Assembly (NCBI GenBank): GCA_031002005.1
Contig: JARYHS010009186.1
Location: 183,732,437-183,796,436, forward strand
Length of the DNA stretch: 64,000 bases
Reading direction: 5' to 3'
DNA from: Vandiemenella viatica
Taxonomy: Eukaryota; Arthropoda; Insecta; Orthoptera; Morabidae
In this document: positions 57,301-63,897 of the stretch, piece by piece
Position numbering within the stretch: position 1 is the first letter of the stretch
How the letters are laid out: each line of letters begins with the position of its first letter
Made by a program: the position numbers and the translations under genes
The notes under the pieces: generated by a model
Database searches by the model: none
What the model was told of the DNA's origin: nothing
What the model saw: the letters and a program-made list of their open reading frames with translations, nothing else

Positions 57301-59179
57301 TGTAAACTGTATGTTTCATGTTGGGAGCCACCTAGCGGACAAGAATTCCCCGCCTAATTCTTCGATTGACAGTATCAGCCAAAACGTATGAGTACCAGAG
57401 GATTCGAGAACGATAACGAGGAGCGAAGGAGCCTGGCTCGAGGGAAACTACAGCTGCCTAGCACCAGGAGATAGTGACCTTCAGAGCGGGTCAATCATTC
57501 AGTGATCCCGTCTGGACACCAAGACAACTATTCAACGGTAACCACAATTCGAGAAACAGAAACTTTTGCATCAACGTTCGTCCCATTATTTTATAAGTCC
57601 TGAGAAAATGTACGATCAGTGAATTATGTTGTAAATTATTTTTAAAGAAAACTAATCACTGCTTGTTACTGTAAAATTAAAGCTCAATATTATAAGTAAA
57701 TATTACCAACAGATCGTCAACCTCGTTTTCACTATATTCCATCCACCCTAATAGTATGTCAATTAACTTTGTTAGGAATTGTGACTAATAAGTATTCATA
57801 AACTCAAAAACAAGTCCCGGTACGATCAAGGGAGTTATATGGTGTGGTAGCCCTCTATTCCTTATCCATGAAGAAGGTATCCATTTATTCCTGAAGGGCA
57901 TGATTTTGAAGATAGAAAGGCTGGAAGTTTCACCCTCTACAATAGCGAGAAAACGAAACAGTGGAAGAGCGCGAGGCACGTTTACGTTGCCAACGAACGA
58001 AACAAAAAGAACAGCGAAAAAACGAAACAGTCGAAAAGCGCAAGGCGCGTTTATGTTCTCAGCGAACGTGAATGAGCACCATGAGAAGCAGAGAAACTGA
58101 AGAACAACGAAATGAATGAATTAAAGAATCAAGAATTGCAACACAATCTTATAACAGTAGACTGCGAACGCAAGCCGCCCATGAAATTATCACCCTACGA
58201 GAAGCGCGGACGAGGACAAGTAAACAGTACAACCTGACAAATGAAGCATTCCACTATGACCCGACAAAACAATGTAACAAAAACAACCACGTCGTAATCG
58301 GAAAAAATGAGTAACATCTACCAATTTTGCAACGCGAAAAAATTCAATGGAGAAACACCAGGATTCTGTAGCATGAATGGAAAAATTCGATTACCACTAC
58401 TGGAACCACCTCCACAGGAATTTCTACATTACATGACCGGGGAAACTCGAGAATTGAAACACATAGTATTAATCCTCAGAATACCCCTGATCTTTACTGA
58501 ACTGCCATTCCAATTCTGCAATTTCCAATCAAAATAGGCTATAGTTTTACAATTAACAAAGCGCAAGGACAAAATTTAAAACATTGCGGCATCAACCACA
58601 AAGACTCCTGTTTCTCTTATGGTCAACTATACGTAGCTTGCTATCAAGTAGGAAATTCTAAAAATTTGTACATATATACCCCGAATAACAAAATGAAAAA
58701 TGTTGTTTAGAAACAAGTATTGCAAAAGTTAGAATATGTTTTCAATAAAAAAGTTACCTCTTATATTTTAAAGTTATCCTTTTATTCCAACAACCACAAA
58801 GTCTCACATCAACTCCCTGACCGAAGCCTTGTACCTCAGCTAGTAGTAATTAAATTGTGCTGATCATAATTGTATTGTCAAGAAATCGCTTTCGTAAAAT
58901 AGGAAACACTTCAAGCTGGATGATGAAAATGTTTTGATGTAATTACCTAAATATCTTTCGTAGTGAGTACTCACCGTCTCTGAGGATGTGACCACCGTTG
59001 ACCAGCGATTGAGAAGGTCCATTGTTCCCATTACCGTTCCCGTTTCCATTGACGCTGTGGGTGTACAGGTTTCTCCACCTATACACCAAGCCACCAGAGA
59101 TCCTCTCTTCTGTCGAGGGATCACTGCCTCCCTGATCTGAGAAGTAGTCGGACGGTGGAGAGGACGTACCGTACGACAC
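21210..59179 (-). CDS. White-clade ABCG half-transporter, 12 coding exons found (first exon missing)
   Basis: Membrane half-transporter that in insects pairs with Scarlet or Brown to move pigment precursors (tryptophan and guanine derivatives) into pigment granules. Twelve exons join in phase to 639 codons; Drosophila White has 687. Numbering from the first exon found: Walker [10 protein letters not shown] 83-91, Q-loop Gln127, signature LSGGE 189-193, Walker B with CDEP ending at 215, D-loop TGLD 217-220, H-loop His246. A six-helix membrane domain follows, with an extracellular loop (Cys583, Asn587-Gln-Thr, Cys590) matching the White loop. The C-terminal helix has the family's ADL...GL...VSFR pattern. 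The N-terminal cytosolic part is short and low-complexity. All catalytic motifs are intact, so the gene looks functional. Orthologue or paralogue of white is unresolved because the fifth-helix exon is diverged. No symbol is assigned. Confidence 0.93.
21315..22647 (-). other. Intron between White-like exons K and L
   Basis: AT-rich with one GC-rich patch at 21,480-21,560 (gacgcccccctgaagttgcc) of unknown nature, perhaps an old repeat. No coding signal. Confidence 0.4.
22648..22819 (-). CDS. White-like exon K (extracellular loop before helix 6)
   Basis: 172 bp. Its first G completes the Met codon from exon J. It ends in phase 0 at a gtgcgt donor. It encodes [20 protein letters not shown], clearly the [20 protein letters not shown] region of White, then INQWSD and a loop with Cys-Thr-Ala-Thr-Asn-Gln-Thr-Cys. 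That loop has two cysteines and an N-glycosylation sequon at the same positions as White. Confidence 0.95.
23465..23560 (-). repeat. SINE family 2 fragment, reverse orientation
   Basis: Reverse complement contains ttttccctaggtttccaaag and ggcggaatggtttcttcaga, the family 2 marker block. Short and diverged. The 22,820-23,464 stretch around it is intron without other features. Confidence 0.4.
23668..24969 (-). mobile_element. Tc1/mariner-type transposon, decayed
   Basis: Terminal inverted repeats: the left end reads CACTGGCGGAAATTAAAAAG and the right end, reverse-complemented, CACTGGCAGAAATTAAAAAT, with further agreement inward. TA precedes the left end; the right flank is AA, so the target duplication is damaged. 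On the minus strand, broken frames give a helix-turn-helix-like [19 protein letters not shown] and later [16 protein letters not shown], a mutated form of the DNARPHTA motif, and a downstream LSPI. The transposase is disrupted by many stops. Confidence 0.8.
24970..25640. other. Intron sequence with a short repeat-like block
   Basis: At 25,435 it reads cagggtgattccgttatgat, which resembles a terminal repeat of some non-autonomous element, but no matching second end was found. Otherwise AT-rich. Confidence 0.3.
25680..27045 (+). pseudogene. CR1/jockey-like LINE, partial ORF2 with microsatellite tail
   Basis: Pieces in ORF2 order: [43 protein letters not shown], then [29 protein letters not shown] (catalytic ADD), [26 protein letters not shown] and [13 protein letters not shown]. 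It has frameshifts near 25,800, 26,070, 26,290 and 26,760. It ends near 27,040 in gcagagtatagatgtagatg, a short TAGATG repeat tail. It lies antisense inside the intron between exons J and K. Confidence 0.85.
27115..27400 (-). pseudogene. Transposase fragment, mariner-like DDE type
   Basis: On the minus strand it reads [29 protein letters not shown], of which [18 protein letters not shown] is the conserved block around the last catalytic Asp of a common insect DDE transposase group. VY.T and a DL...I segment follow. No ends were found; a fragment. Confidence 0.65.
27415..27975 (+). pseudogene. LINE C-terminal fragment with Cys/His knuckle
   Basis: The last 97 codons (27,679-27,972) are open. 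They include Arg-Tyr-Lys-Tyr context with [20 protein letters not shown] and a QHLLIC segment. The C.CG...Q...H....C arrangement is the metal-knuckle that ends many jockey/RTE-like polyproteins. The upstream part is frameshifted. An AATAAATAAAT tail follows at about 28,045. Confidence 0.6.
27976..28943. other. Intron sequence before exon J
   Basis: About 1 kb without recognised coding or repeat ends. Confidence 0.3.
28944..29049 (-). CDS. White-like exon J (helix 5; diverged)
   Basis: 106 bp, recovered by frame arithmetic: the GT after the cccag acceptor completes the Gly codon from exon I, and AT before the GTGAGT donor is completed to Met by the next exon. It encodes a Cys-Ile-Ser-Ser-Ser turn, a hydrophobic helix and [12 protein letters not shown]. 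White has PFLLFGGFFLNSG at the same place. White's ALSVGPP stretch is replaced here by a different sequence, so this is the least conserved exon of the gene. Confidence 0.88.
29998..30065. repeat. Two-copy 34-bp tandem repeat
   Basis: tgctaatttttgtgtattct followed by ttttgatataa occurs twice, 34 bases apart, with no differences over that block. Simple tandem duplication in the intron between exons I and J. The rest of 29,050-30,350 shows only AT-rich DNA and T runs. Confidence 0.8.
30360..30700 (-). repeat. CR1-like LINE 3' fragment, reverse orientation
   Basis: Its reverse complement matches the 3' end of the LINE at 31.6-33.5 kb: gatctgggagtgtacaagat corresponds to gtcctgggagtgtacaagcg there, followed by the same order of gcatggaa, gatgaccatgg and aataaattaccaagaga. 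Heavily diverged. Confidence 0.6.
31205..31560 (+). pseudogene. LINE C-terminal fragment with Cys knuckle
   Basis: One frame reads [31 protein letters not shown]. The tail ICDCG.SEE...HF is the metal-knuckle end of jockey/RTE-type polyproteins. WQREWW lies upstream. Frameshifted. It sits directly before the CR1-like copy that starts near 31,560. Confidence 0.55.
31560..33520 (+). pseudogene. CR1-like LINE, near full ORF2 3' two-thirds (decayed)
   Basis: The order is a Lys/Arg-rich helix ([20 protein letters not shown]), a [20 protein letters not shown] linker, then RT pieces: [22 protein letters not shown], a decayed IADD (bases 32,648-32,659), and [33 protein letters not shown] and an L.WDSLE.RR segment follow. 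The 3' end has the family block gagcttgcgcaccattggaa followed by ttaaa-type repeats. It is antisense in the intron between exons I and J. Copies at 30.4, 34.5 and 50.3 kb share the 3' end. Confidence 0.8.
34495..34870 (+). repeat. CR1-like LINE 3' fragment with 35-bp duplication
   Basis: Shares tctctggaaattatcgcaga, gataaaagagctggaatggg and the following block with the 31.6-33.5 kb copy. Near 34,790-34,862 a ~36-bp segment (gggattaaaaataactta through attgatgaata) is tandemly duplicated. A G-run lies at the 5' side (34,527-34,541). The interval 33,521-34,494 before it is AT-rich, with one LTR-like motif noted under findings. Confidence 0.6.
35140..35368 (-). CDS. White-like exon I (coupling helix, helices 3-4)
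   Basis: 229 bp, entering in phase 0 after ttgcag and leaving in phase 1 at GTGAGA. It encodes [18 protein letters not shown], the E-P-V-F-R-E segment typical of ABCG proteins, then two hydrophobic helices ending in VASSFG. The exon is noticeably GC-rich against AT-rich introns, so its antisense frames look open by chance. Confidence 0.95.
35369..35722. other. Intron sequence with GC-rich unclassified block
   Basis: 35,400-35,630 is GC-richer than the surroundings. It contains gatggggcccctccttagtg and gcctcttgggccgagatgcc. No coding pattern with introns and no inverted ends seen. Possibly an old repeat. Confidence 0.3.
35723..36059. mobile_element. MITE with GGGGACGTCCAT inverted ends
   Basis: Left end GGGGACGTCCATTAATTACG; the right end, reverse-complemented, GGGGACGTCCATTTATTACG. 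337 bp with AAA on both flanks as a possible 3-bp target duplication. Internal A/T-rich and C-rich tracts, no coding. A related, more diverged element is at 63,479-63,897. Confidence 0.8.
36213..36500 (+). repeat. tRNA-derived SINE, family 1
   Basis: tRNA-like head (gattaaggcgtctgactgta, then ccccggttttgaatctcggc), then the family markers gctgtgtaatgtgaaatac and gttaaactgtaggtcctg, and a tail with aaccaaccttcgggttgaat. The best-preserved copy of this family in the window. The flanking 36,501-37,749 intron shows nothing else. Confidence 0.7.
37750..37881 (-). CDS. White-like exon H (membrane helices 1-2)
   Basis: 132 bp, 44 codons, phase 0 at both ends; acceptor tttcag, donor gtaagt. It encodes the first membrane helix, then [10 protein letters not shown], which is nearly identical to White's [11 protein letters not shown], then the second helix up to [11 protein letters not shown]. 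Confidence 0.95.
38528..38830. repeat. Diverged tandem duplication, 167-bp period
   Basis: Blocks starting GGAGGTAAA at 38,528 and 38,695 run parallel for ~130 bases. Both contain aagctga(g/a)a, atttacgataa/atttatgataa, attagttta and the ending tcacgaaaaaa/ttacgaaaaaa ... gcagttt/gtagttt. Many substitutions separate the copies. Non-coding, in the intron between exons H and I side (upstream of exon H). Confidence 0.7.
39130..41090 (-). pseudogene. LINE fragment, RTE-like, reverse orientation
   Basis: On the minus strand from ~40,516 it reads [20 protein letters not shown], the K..KAPG.SDVPIE motif, then VHDIQQTIW. At 39,932-39,738 it reads [17 protein letters not shown] and a decayed catalytic region ([12 protein letters not shown] where the family has LFADD). 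Frames toward 39.1 kb and up to 41 kb are broken and only weakly recognisable, so the boundaries are approximate. Same orientation as the host gene. Confidence 0.65.
41091..42055. other. Intron sequence without recognised features
   Basis: Between the LINE and exon G. AT-rich, no motif. The same is true for 42,206-43,085 after exon G. Confidence 0.3.
42056..42205 (-). CDS. White-like exon G (connecting helix, start of membrane domain)
   Basis: 150 bp, 50 codons, phase 0 at both ends; acceptor gaccag, donor GTC|gtaagt. It encodes the cytosolic approach with the [17 protein letters not shown] motif, which matches White's QFRAVLWRSWLSVLKEP, followed by the Arg-Leu-Leu-Gln-Thr-Val entry into the first membrane helix. 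Confidence 0.93.
43088..43300 (-). repeat. tRNA-derived SINE, family 1, reverse orientation
   Basis: Reverse complement shows a tRNA-like head (ggtctggtggttccgtggta, then ggatcgaattccgat), then gctgtgtagtgtgcagta and cacgttaaactatacgcc. Same order as 7.3 and 36.2 kb. The 43,301-45,113 interval after it is AT-rich intron with nothing recognised. Confidence 0.65.
45114..45294 (-). CDS. White-like exon F (linker after the ATPase domain)
   Basis: 181 bp. Its first T completes the split Ser codon and it ends in phase 0 at GTGAGT. It encodes [14 protein letters not shown], the conserved Cys-Pro...Asn-Pro-Ala-Asp-Phe segment, then LLAVLPGRE and a polar linker ending in a Gln run. It aligns with the AQCPTNYNPADF region of White. 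The first membrane exon follows. Confidence 0.94.
45600..45860 (+). pseudogene. LINE 3' ORF fragment
   Basis: 85-codon open frame starting [19 protein letters not shown]. The L.W..LE.RR...K segment and the [20 protein letters not shown] ending, like a PR.R...Y..SF...I..WN terminal block, follow the LINE pattern seen at 26.7-27.0 kb. Not part of the host gene because it is on the opposite strand with no conserved partner exons. Confidence 0.5.
45885..46012 (+). repeat. SINE family 2 body fragment
   Basis: Contains tttccatggtttctccagac, ccactccaggtgaatgccgg and gatggttcct, matching the copy at 53.4 kb. Lacks the tRNA head. Confidence 0.55.
46208..46262 (+). repeat. Purine-rich, G-run tract
   Basis: About 55 bases almost entirely A and G, including a run of 11 G and further GGG/GGGG groups. 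It can form G-quadruplex-like or triplex-like structure. It lies in the intron between exons E and F. Confidence 0.6.
46567..46805 (-). CDS. White-like exon E (Walker B, D-loop, H-loop)
   Basis: 239 bp, entering in phase 0 after caccag and leaving in phase 2 at AG|gtcagg. It encodes LMFCDEP (Walker B with catalytic Glu), the TGLDS D-loop, the VHQPSSE H-loop and the LLMAEGR strand, which is diagnostic of the White group. The split Ser codon is completed by the next exon. Confidence 0.95.
46806..49484. other. Large intron (2.7 kb) without recognised genes
   Basis: AT-rich. Short open frames are without motifs. No inverted ends seen by eye. Confidence 0.35.
49485..49583 (-). CDS. White-like exon D (ABC signature motif)
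   Basis: 99 bp, 33 codons, phase 0 at both ends. It encodes [18 protein letters not shown], the ABC signature region, continuing to FASE. The acceptor ttacag is canonical. The donor GAG|gttcgt has the invariant GT but weak positions after it. Confidence 0.93.
50262..50535 (-). repeat. CR1-like LINE 3' end, reverse orientation
   Basis: On the minus strand it ends with gagcctgtgctccattgcaa followed by a TTAAA-type repeat tail, the same terminal design as at 33.4 kb. The upstream block (taccaagagaaatgatgaat on the minus strand) also matches that copy. Confidence 0.7.
50536..51263. other. Intron sequence between exons C and D
   Basis: No gene or recognised repeat. Confidence 0.3.
51264..51335 (-). 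CDS. White-like exon C (helical subdomain)
   Basis: 72 bp, 24 codons, phase 0 at both ends, flanked by tgcag and GTTAGT. It encodes a basic helical segment ([16 protein letters not shown]) that aligns with the RQRVARVDQVIQEL segment between Q-loop and signature in White. It was found by splice signals and homology because it is too short to stand out as an open frame. Confidence 0.88.
51795..52012 (-). repeat. tRNA-derived SINE, family 2, reverse orientation
   Basis: Reverse complement contains gtaacattctgtccttggat (head), ttttcgagtcccagtccgac (B-box-like), cagatttcggttttacaggg and atgctgggatcgttccttca, in the same order as the plus-strand copies. Confidence 0.7.
52013..53410. other. Intron between exons B and C, no recognised gene
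   Basis: AT-rich. Short frames such as 52,231-52,425 and 53,106-53,336 have no homologue that I recognise and no splice context. Confidence 0.3.
53414..53675 (+). repeat. tRNA-derived SINE, family 2
   Basis: Full-length looking: a head with gagcgtggtgagtaagcagt, a B-box-like gttttcaaatccccgtcc, then ttggattttccatggtttcc, ttccaggatgtttccttcaa, aatttcttttcgttcc, and the tail aatgacctcgacaaggcgta with an A-rich end. It is 120 bases downstream (in transcription sense) of exon B. Confidence 0.75.
53797..54026 (-). CDS. White-like exon B (Walker A, Q-loop)
   Basis: 230 bp. The acceptor (gcgcag) gives TG, which completes a GTG Val codon with the G left by the previous exon. It leaves in phase 0 at GTGAGT. 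It encodes the P-loop GPNGAGKTT, the LLNAL helix, and the Q-loop in YVQYEDLF, ending in the REHLIFH stretch. Overlapping open frames on the plus strand (53,626-54,253) are antisense shadows of this exon. Confidence 0.95.
54941..55846 (+). mobile_element. Non-autonomous Helitron, 906 bp
   Basis: Begins TCTTTATATATAAAGATGAA after an A and ends GCGGGTACGAGCTAG before a T. This is the A|TC...CTAG|T insertion pattern of Helitrons. The 3' end has a short hairpin-capable CGCGTACGAAGTCGCGGGTACG just before CTAG. It contains a GTTT/GTAT-rich start and, at 55,196-55,345, a tRNA-like SINE head nested inside (gattaaagtgcttgcttacg; ctccggtttaaatctccgtg). No coding capacity. Confidence 0.8.
55847..56190. 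other. Interval between Helitron and LINE fragment
   Basis: No feature recognised. It may still be intron between exons A and B of the White-like gene. Confidence 0.3.
56195..56475 (+). pseudogene. LINE C-terminal fragment, RTE-like
   Basis: Open frame with [20 protein letters not shown], the T.W...V.N.EVL..V...R block of RTE-like C-termini, then a degraded GRGR/RGRK..D.I segment and MKRRAEDR. Similar to, but more decayed than, the fragment at 60.1-60.4 kb. Confidence 0.55.
56481..57945. other. Intron sequence, nothing recognised
   Basis: 1.4 kb of mixed composition without motifs. The 5' end of the Helitron fragment that follows may be within it. Confidence 0.3.
57946..58843 (+). mobile_element. 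Helitron with internal deletion (Rep/helicase remnant)
   Basis: 57,946-58,170 encodes Arg/Glu-rich tandem repeats (ETVEERDARL-like), the leader repeats of animal Helitron proteins. 58,307-58,450 reads [21 protein letters not shown], the Helitron-like zinc-knuckle block. At 58,515-58,710 it jumps to the helicase end: [30 protein letters not shown] and IYTPNNK. Rep and most of the helicase are missing. The 3' end ACCTCAGCTAG is followed by T, with a preceding gaccgaagcctt hairpin-like block, giving a Helitron terminus at 58,843. The 5' end was not located. Confidence 0.75.
58975..59179 (-). CDS. White-like exon A (first exon found; N-terminal region)
   Basis: 205 bp, entering in phase 0 after a ttgcag acceptor and leaving in phase 1 at a GTGAGT donor. 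It encodes a Ser/Pro/Asp-rich start, the YRWRNL stretch that corresponds to the YAWHN region of Drosophila White, an Asn-Gly repeat (NGNGNGNGNN), and the HILRD segment that leads into the nucleotide-binding domain. There is no ATG in frame near its start, so a further upstream exon must carry the initiator. No convincing one was found between 59,180 and 64,000. Confidence 0.85.
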
Positions 59180-60085
59180 CTGCAAGTAAAGGCTTGAGGA
59201 AGTTCATACATCCTGTTAAGAGAGATAGTCATGACAAAAAATATATGTATTTTCTGTGAGAAATGAGAATTTCCTAGCGAGAAGCTACTATGTGTTCAGC
59301 TTGGTGAGGTCTGTCATGCACGATAGCTTTTCAGAATATATGTATTTATTTCTCTGTTAGTAACTAAACTGTTTTTCATGACGTCTTAGAGAATGAGTGA
59401 ACTACTTACTATTCCTATATACTAGAACAAAATAAAATATGGAAATAAGTTTGGCTTTTATTGAATGAACTTCAAATTAATCTTTTTACTGATCATTGTA
59501 AATATTCATCCAACCTCTTATGCTGAATATGTCGGAGACAGCCGTGAGCTGCCGGTTGATATTCAAACAAAGAAGGATATTCCATGGCCCATTTCTTTTA
59601 TTTTTTCTTTTATTTTTCCTTATTTTGTTTTTATTGTTGTTGTAAAAGGGAAAGTACAAAATAATTCAAGTACAAACATTGGTAGGTGAAACTGGCTCCT
59701 ATCCAGTGATCCGTCGATTGCTAGGCCGTAAAATGAAATGTACCCATCTGCGAAGCACTGAATTCTCCTTCATCCAGTGCAGTGTGCAGAAACTGAGTCA
59801 CCCATCCACATCAGGGCCCACAGAAAAAGCATCGTTGACGTTCGTCTCAGTCAGTATTTTCATGTTTACACCAAATAAAAGGCTTTCCGGTTTCCCAGAC
59901 CTATCGCCTTGAAGGCGTCCCTTGAGGCCAACAATAAGCATTGATACTGTTCAATATCTGAGATGAGACAAGTAAATGACAACTACAGGATATTTAGTAA
60001 ATTTCCTACATATATATACATATCAGTCTACGTATTAATTTAAATATTAATACGTATAGTTAACACTACAAATGTGACCAATTAA
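59180..60085. other. Upstream of the first White-like exon found
   Basis: Should hold the intron leading to the missing initiator exon. No credible minus-strand ATG exon with a donor was identified. Frames at 59,465-59,912 (plus) have no recognised homologue. Confidence 0.3.
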
Positions 60086-60400
60086 AGAAGTAATTAAGTG
60101 GACAGACAAAGTAAGAAACGAACGAGTTTTGGAAATGATGGGTGAGGAAAGAAGTTTATGGAAGAAGCTTACAGAAAGAAGAGACAGGCTGGTAGGTCAT
60201 ATTTTGAGACATGCTGGATTTGTTAATTTGCTGGTGGAGGGAACAGTGGAAGGTAAGAACTGTAGAGGAAGACAGAGATTAGAATATATGAAGCAGATAA
60301 TTAAGGATGTGGGTTGTAAGGGATATGTAGAGATGAAGCGGTTAGTACAAGATAGGAAGGGATGGAGGATTGCATCAAGCCAGTCGAAAGACAGATGACA
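60085..60400 (+). pseudogene. LINE C-terminal fragment, RTE-like
   Basis: Reads RNERVLEMMGEERSLWKKLT, RDRLVGHILRHAGF, CRGRQRLEYMKQIIKDVGCK and a final W. These are the W.GHILRH, RGR.R..Y..QI and D.GC blocks that end RTE-type polyproteins. It ends with a stop and an A-rich tail at ~60,405. 5' truncated but otherwise well kept. Confidence 0.75.
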
Positions 60401-60409
60401 GCAAAAAAA

Positions 60410-62760
60410 AAAGTACTACAGCAGTCAAATACCTGTACTCTCGTGAAATCAGATTTGTAGTACTGAAATAATGTATCGGCTTTATATCAAAATTAAAATA
60501 CTGAATATGTTCAAAGGGAAATCATACTTCTTCGGATCAGATCGTGCAGCCCGTAGAAGAGTAGGTCGAATTTATTGCAGTGAAATTGTGTATCAGGCTT
60601 ACTGGCAGTTTAAACTGCAGTAAAAATACTTCTCTGATTGACTTATGTGGATCACAGATAAAATAATGTGTAAGGTTCCTGAAATAACATCTCCATGCCC
60701 GCATAGTTCCGATTTATTGTAGCGTAATATTTTTAACTTAAATCTTATACCATAAAACTTTTGTAGACTATTCGATCATCATGCCAACAATACACTAGCA
60801 GATTCACTTGGAAACTTACACTACAAACGCTGCAACTCTGATGTATGTAGCAACGTTTCTCTTAACAGTTTATATGCTGTTTGGAGAAGCTTAAACCACT
60901 TCTGTATTGACTCTTTATGATACAATACAGTAACTTGGTTATATCGGTTTCACTATGTGTACGTAGGCTGTTTTGTTGGGCGTTATTGTTGACGTTTCAG
61001 AGCGTGATCTCTTAATTTCAATCGAATGATATACGTACCATGAAGTCCTAACAGATTTTTTTCCTTGATGTATTGCAATATAATTTAGGAAACCGTGGCT
61101 TTTATGTTATGTAAAAGACAGGTTTGTATTGCTGGTAGGTGAGGTACCGTTTATCTCTCTGACTGTCTTTGAAGGTCTCTGAAAGACTTAGACCTTTTGA
61201 CCCCATATAGTGGGATTTTTTCGGGATTACATTCATTAGCTGTATCAAAATACACCCGTAAACGTTATTTCTATTTATACTTTGTGACTACACAAGACTT
61301 CATATAAAAATGTTCACTTAAATTACCCAGTTTTCTGCCCATATCGGCAATAATTTATGATATTGTCTGTACAGAGCACTGTTATCACAGCAAAAAACTG
61401 TTGGTTTCTCCCAAACGAGTTACAAATTGTACCACTATGAAGGTCAGAAGTTCACAGAACGTTCCAAGCAGTGCTTCATTTCCGAAGAGGCAGACTGGCA
61501 GTGACTCCTCCCATCATCATTTCTCCATACAACGTTGTACTTATCTACTTTGTTTAACACCATTCCAGAGTTATAAACTCTTCAGATCTATCTATTTCAC
61601 AACATTCCACTTTTCAGACTGACGGATAAATAAGACGTATTCATAGCTACTTTTGGCTTATTTTTTTCAGTATTTTTTTACTGCAAGCATAAACTACAAT
61701 ATTTCAACACTTTTAATGACTATCTCTTAAAATTTTAATTTCTGAGTAAGAAGAAATAAACAGTTAATTATGTTCAACGTTAGCTAGTTCTCAGTTTACG
61801 TAACACGATGCTGTGTAGGTTCACTCGATCCAGTTTGCCTTCTAGCTACAACCGGTTTCATTTTCATGCTGTGTATCGTTCAGTAGTTTCATTTCTTTAT
61901 GCGATTATATCTTAAATGATAAAACTTTCACTAATAGTAGAAAATCTTTGTGATGGTAAGAAATTTACAGTTTTTTAAAAAAATTAATTAGTGTTAAAGC
62001 CAGAATTTAGAAATGTTTCTGAACTATAAAAATTGACTGTCTGACAATTTTTTATACCTTACACGTACAAATTCAGCGTAGCACATTATTTAGACCAATT
62101 ATTTGTAATTTAACCTTCGCTTTGACATTTCTTTTGCAGATTTAAATTAGTAGATTTATTTATACACACTGCATCAGAAAAGTCTACACACTCACATATC
62201 CTTGCTGATACAGTTTAATAAACGGAGACATACAGTTATATAATTTCATGTTGGTAATGTATATTATGTGACATAATAACTGTTCTTACGTATCTGTTCC
62301 TTAAATTAATTGATCTCGACTTCTCAAGTGTTGAAATACTACTAAGGTTTTGCTCAAGACAACCAACACTACAAAAATCCTTCATCTTTAATAATCGAGG
62401 AACGTAATTAACATGATACAATTTCAAAAGGGAAATAACGTACTTTGAATGGAAACGTTAACAACTGCAATATTTTCAGAACAGCTGTCTGTCTTCTTGT
62501 AGACGAAGTTCGGTAAAGTGTAATTACTTTTCATAGACGCAGCAACGATTTCAATCATATTCACTAACTACTTTCATCACTTCATAATTAGAAAGCAAAA
62601 TCTTTAGAGGCATTGCAAACTTGTATTCTCGTTCAGTGTTTACTGTAAGGAGTATAAACAATGTATAGTGTTACTGGTGAGGGGATACGCATGAGGCGTG
62701 TGTTAGAACACAACAGACAGGAAGTAAAAACATTGCTAAAGTCTGGTAGCTCTGAGTGAA
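60410..62760. other. AT-rich interval, no recognised gene
   Basis: 2.3 kb without motifs. The initiator exon of the White-like gene could be here or beyond 64,000 but could not be identified. Confidence 0.3.
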
Positions 62761-62764
62761 CACA

Positions 62765-62975
62765 TAGCCCTTTGCCTCGAAAACTCACCTCCGATTCAAA
62801 TACTTGTCAGCAATAGAATTGTTGAGGAATTTAACCCAACACTGCCCTCTGGCAAAAGCCTGATTTGTTTATATGAAATATGCTGTGAAAGCTCCGTAGT
62901 TCGGAATTTCACGTAAAACTGTAGGTCCATCTATGGCAATCGAGTAATGTGTGGCAACTTCAAACTATGTCATCC
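62765..62975 (+). repeat. SINE family 1, 5'-degraded
   Basis: Contains cacctccgattcaaatactt (B-box-like), gaaatatgctgtgaaag and cacgtaaaactgtaggtcca in the family order. Head mostly lost. Confidence 0.5.
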
Positions 62976-63478
62976 GGTTCTTAAGAGCATACGATTTTAC
63001 TTTACTATATGCAGGTAAGAAGGATGACAGGTATTGTCAAATTCAATAAATGTACAGTAGTCTAACAATTTATATACGAGAGAATAGCCTAAACATGTTG
63101 AGTGGATATATTTTAAAAATTGAAGCTAGAGTCTATGTCTTAGTAATGAGCTAGGTGAATATTTTTCTTTTATCACAACAATTGTGTTAAAGTTGATTCA
63201 TATACATTTTTTTGCATCTAAAGGGATGGTGCTTTAGAAGGTAAAAAGATTGGCAGTCACATGACTTCCATCCGCGATGAAACACCAACGCTCTAATTTT
63301 GCTTAATATATATGTTTGCGTTATTGTTGCTGAAGTATATTATTTAATACTAACCTTGCATATACAACACTTACTTAATAACAGATGCAGATGTTTATGA
63401 CACTAAAAAGTAAAACGTAATTGGACAAAAAGTGAAAATAAACTCGACCGTGTCTTATGCAAAGTATTTATTTCCTTG

Positions 63479-63897
63479 GGGGCCATACATAAAATGCGTC
63501 ACAAAAAAACGTGTATTGACGCCCTGTCACAAATATTCACATTCATGAAATTTCGTCCCCCTCCCTTATCTGTTGTGACCTAACTCATTTTTACGTAATG
63601 CATTTTACCTGGTCCCTATTTAAATTTTTTAATTTATTGTATCAGCTGTATCCATGCAGTTTCAACCACTTTATGCACTTTTTATCCACTAAACATTGTA
63701 GTGAAACAGATAACCTCAAGTTATGTAAACTTCCAGATGCATCAGTTTTTAAGGCAGCTTAATTATGATCTTATGATTTTTATAATAGCTGTGACGTCAA
63801 GAAGCTTATGGCCACCAACCGGTATTGTCAAATGACGTCTCATTTTGTGGACTTCCTTCCTCCCCCTTAAGATGTGAAGTAATATGTGGATGACCCC
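63479..63897. mobile_element. MITE with GGGG-CAT-type inverted ends
   Basis: Left end GGGGGCCATACATAAAATGC; the right end, reverse-complemented, GGGGTCATCCACATATTACT. About 419 bp. Ends and overall design are related to the element at 35,723-36,059. Non-coding. Confidence 0.6.
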
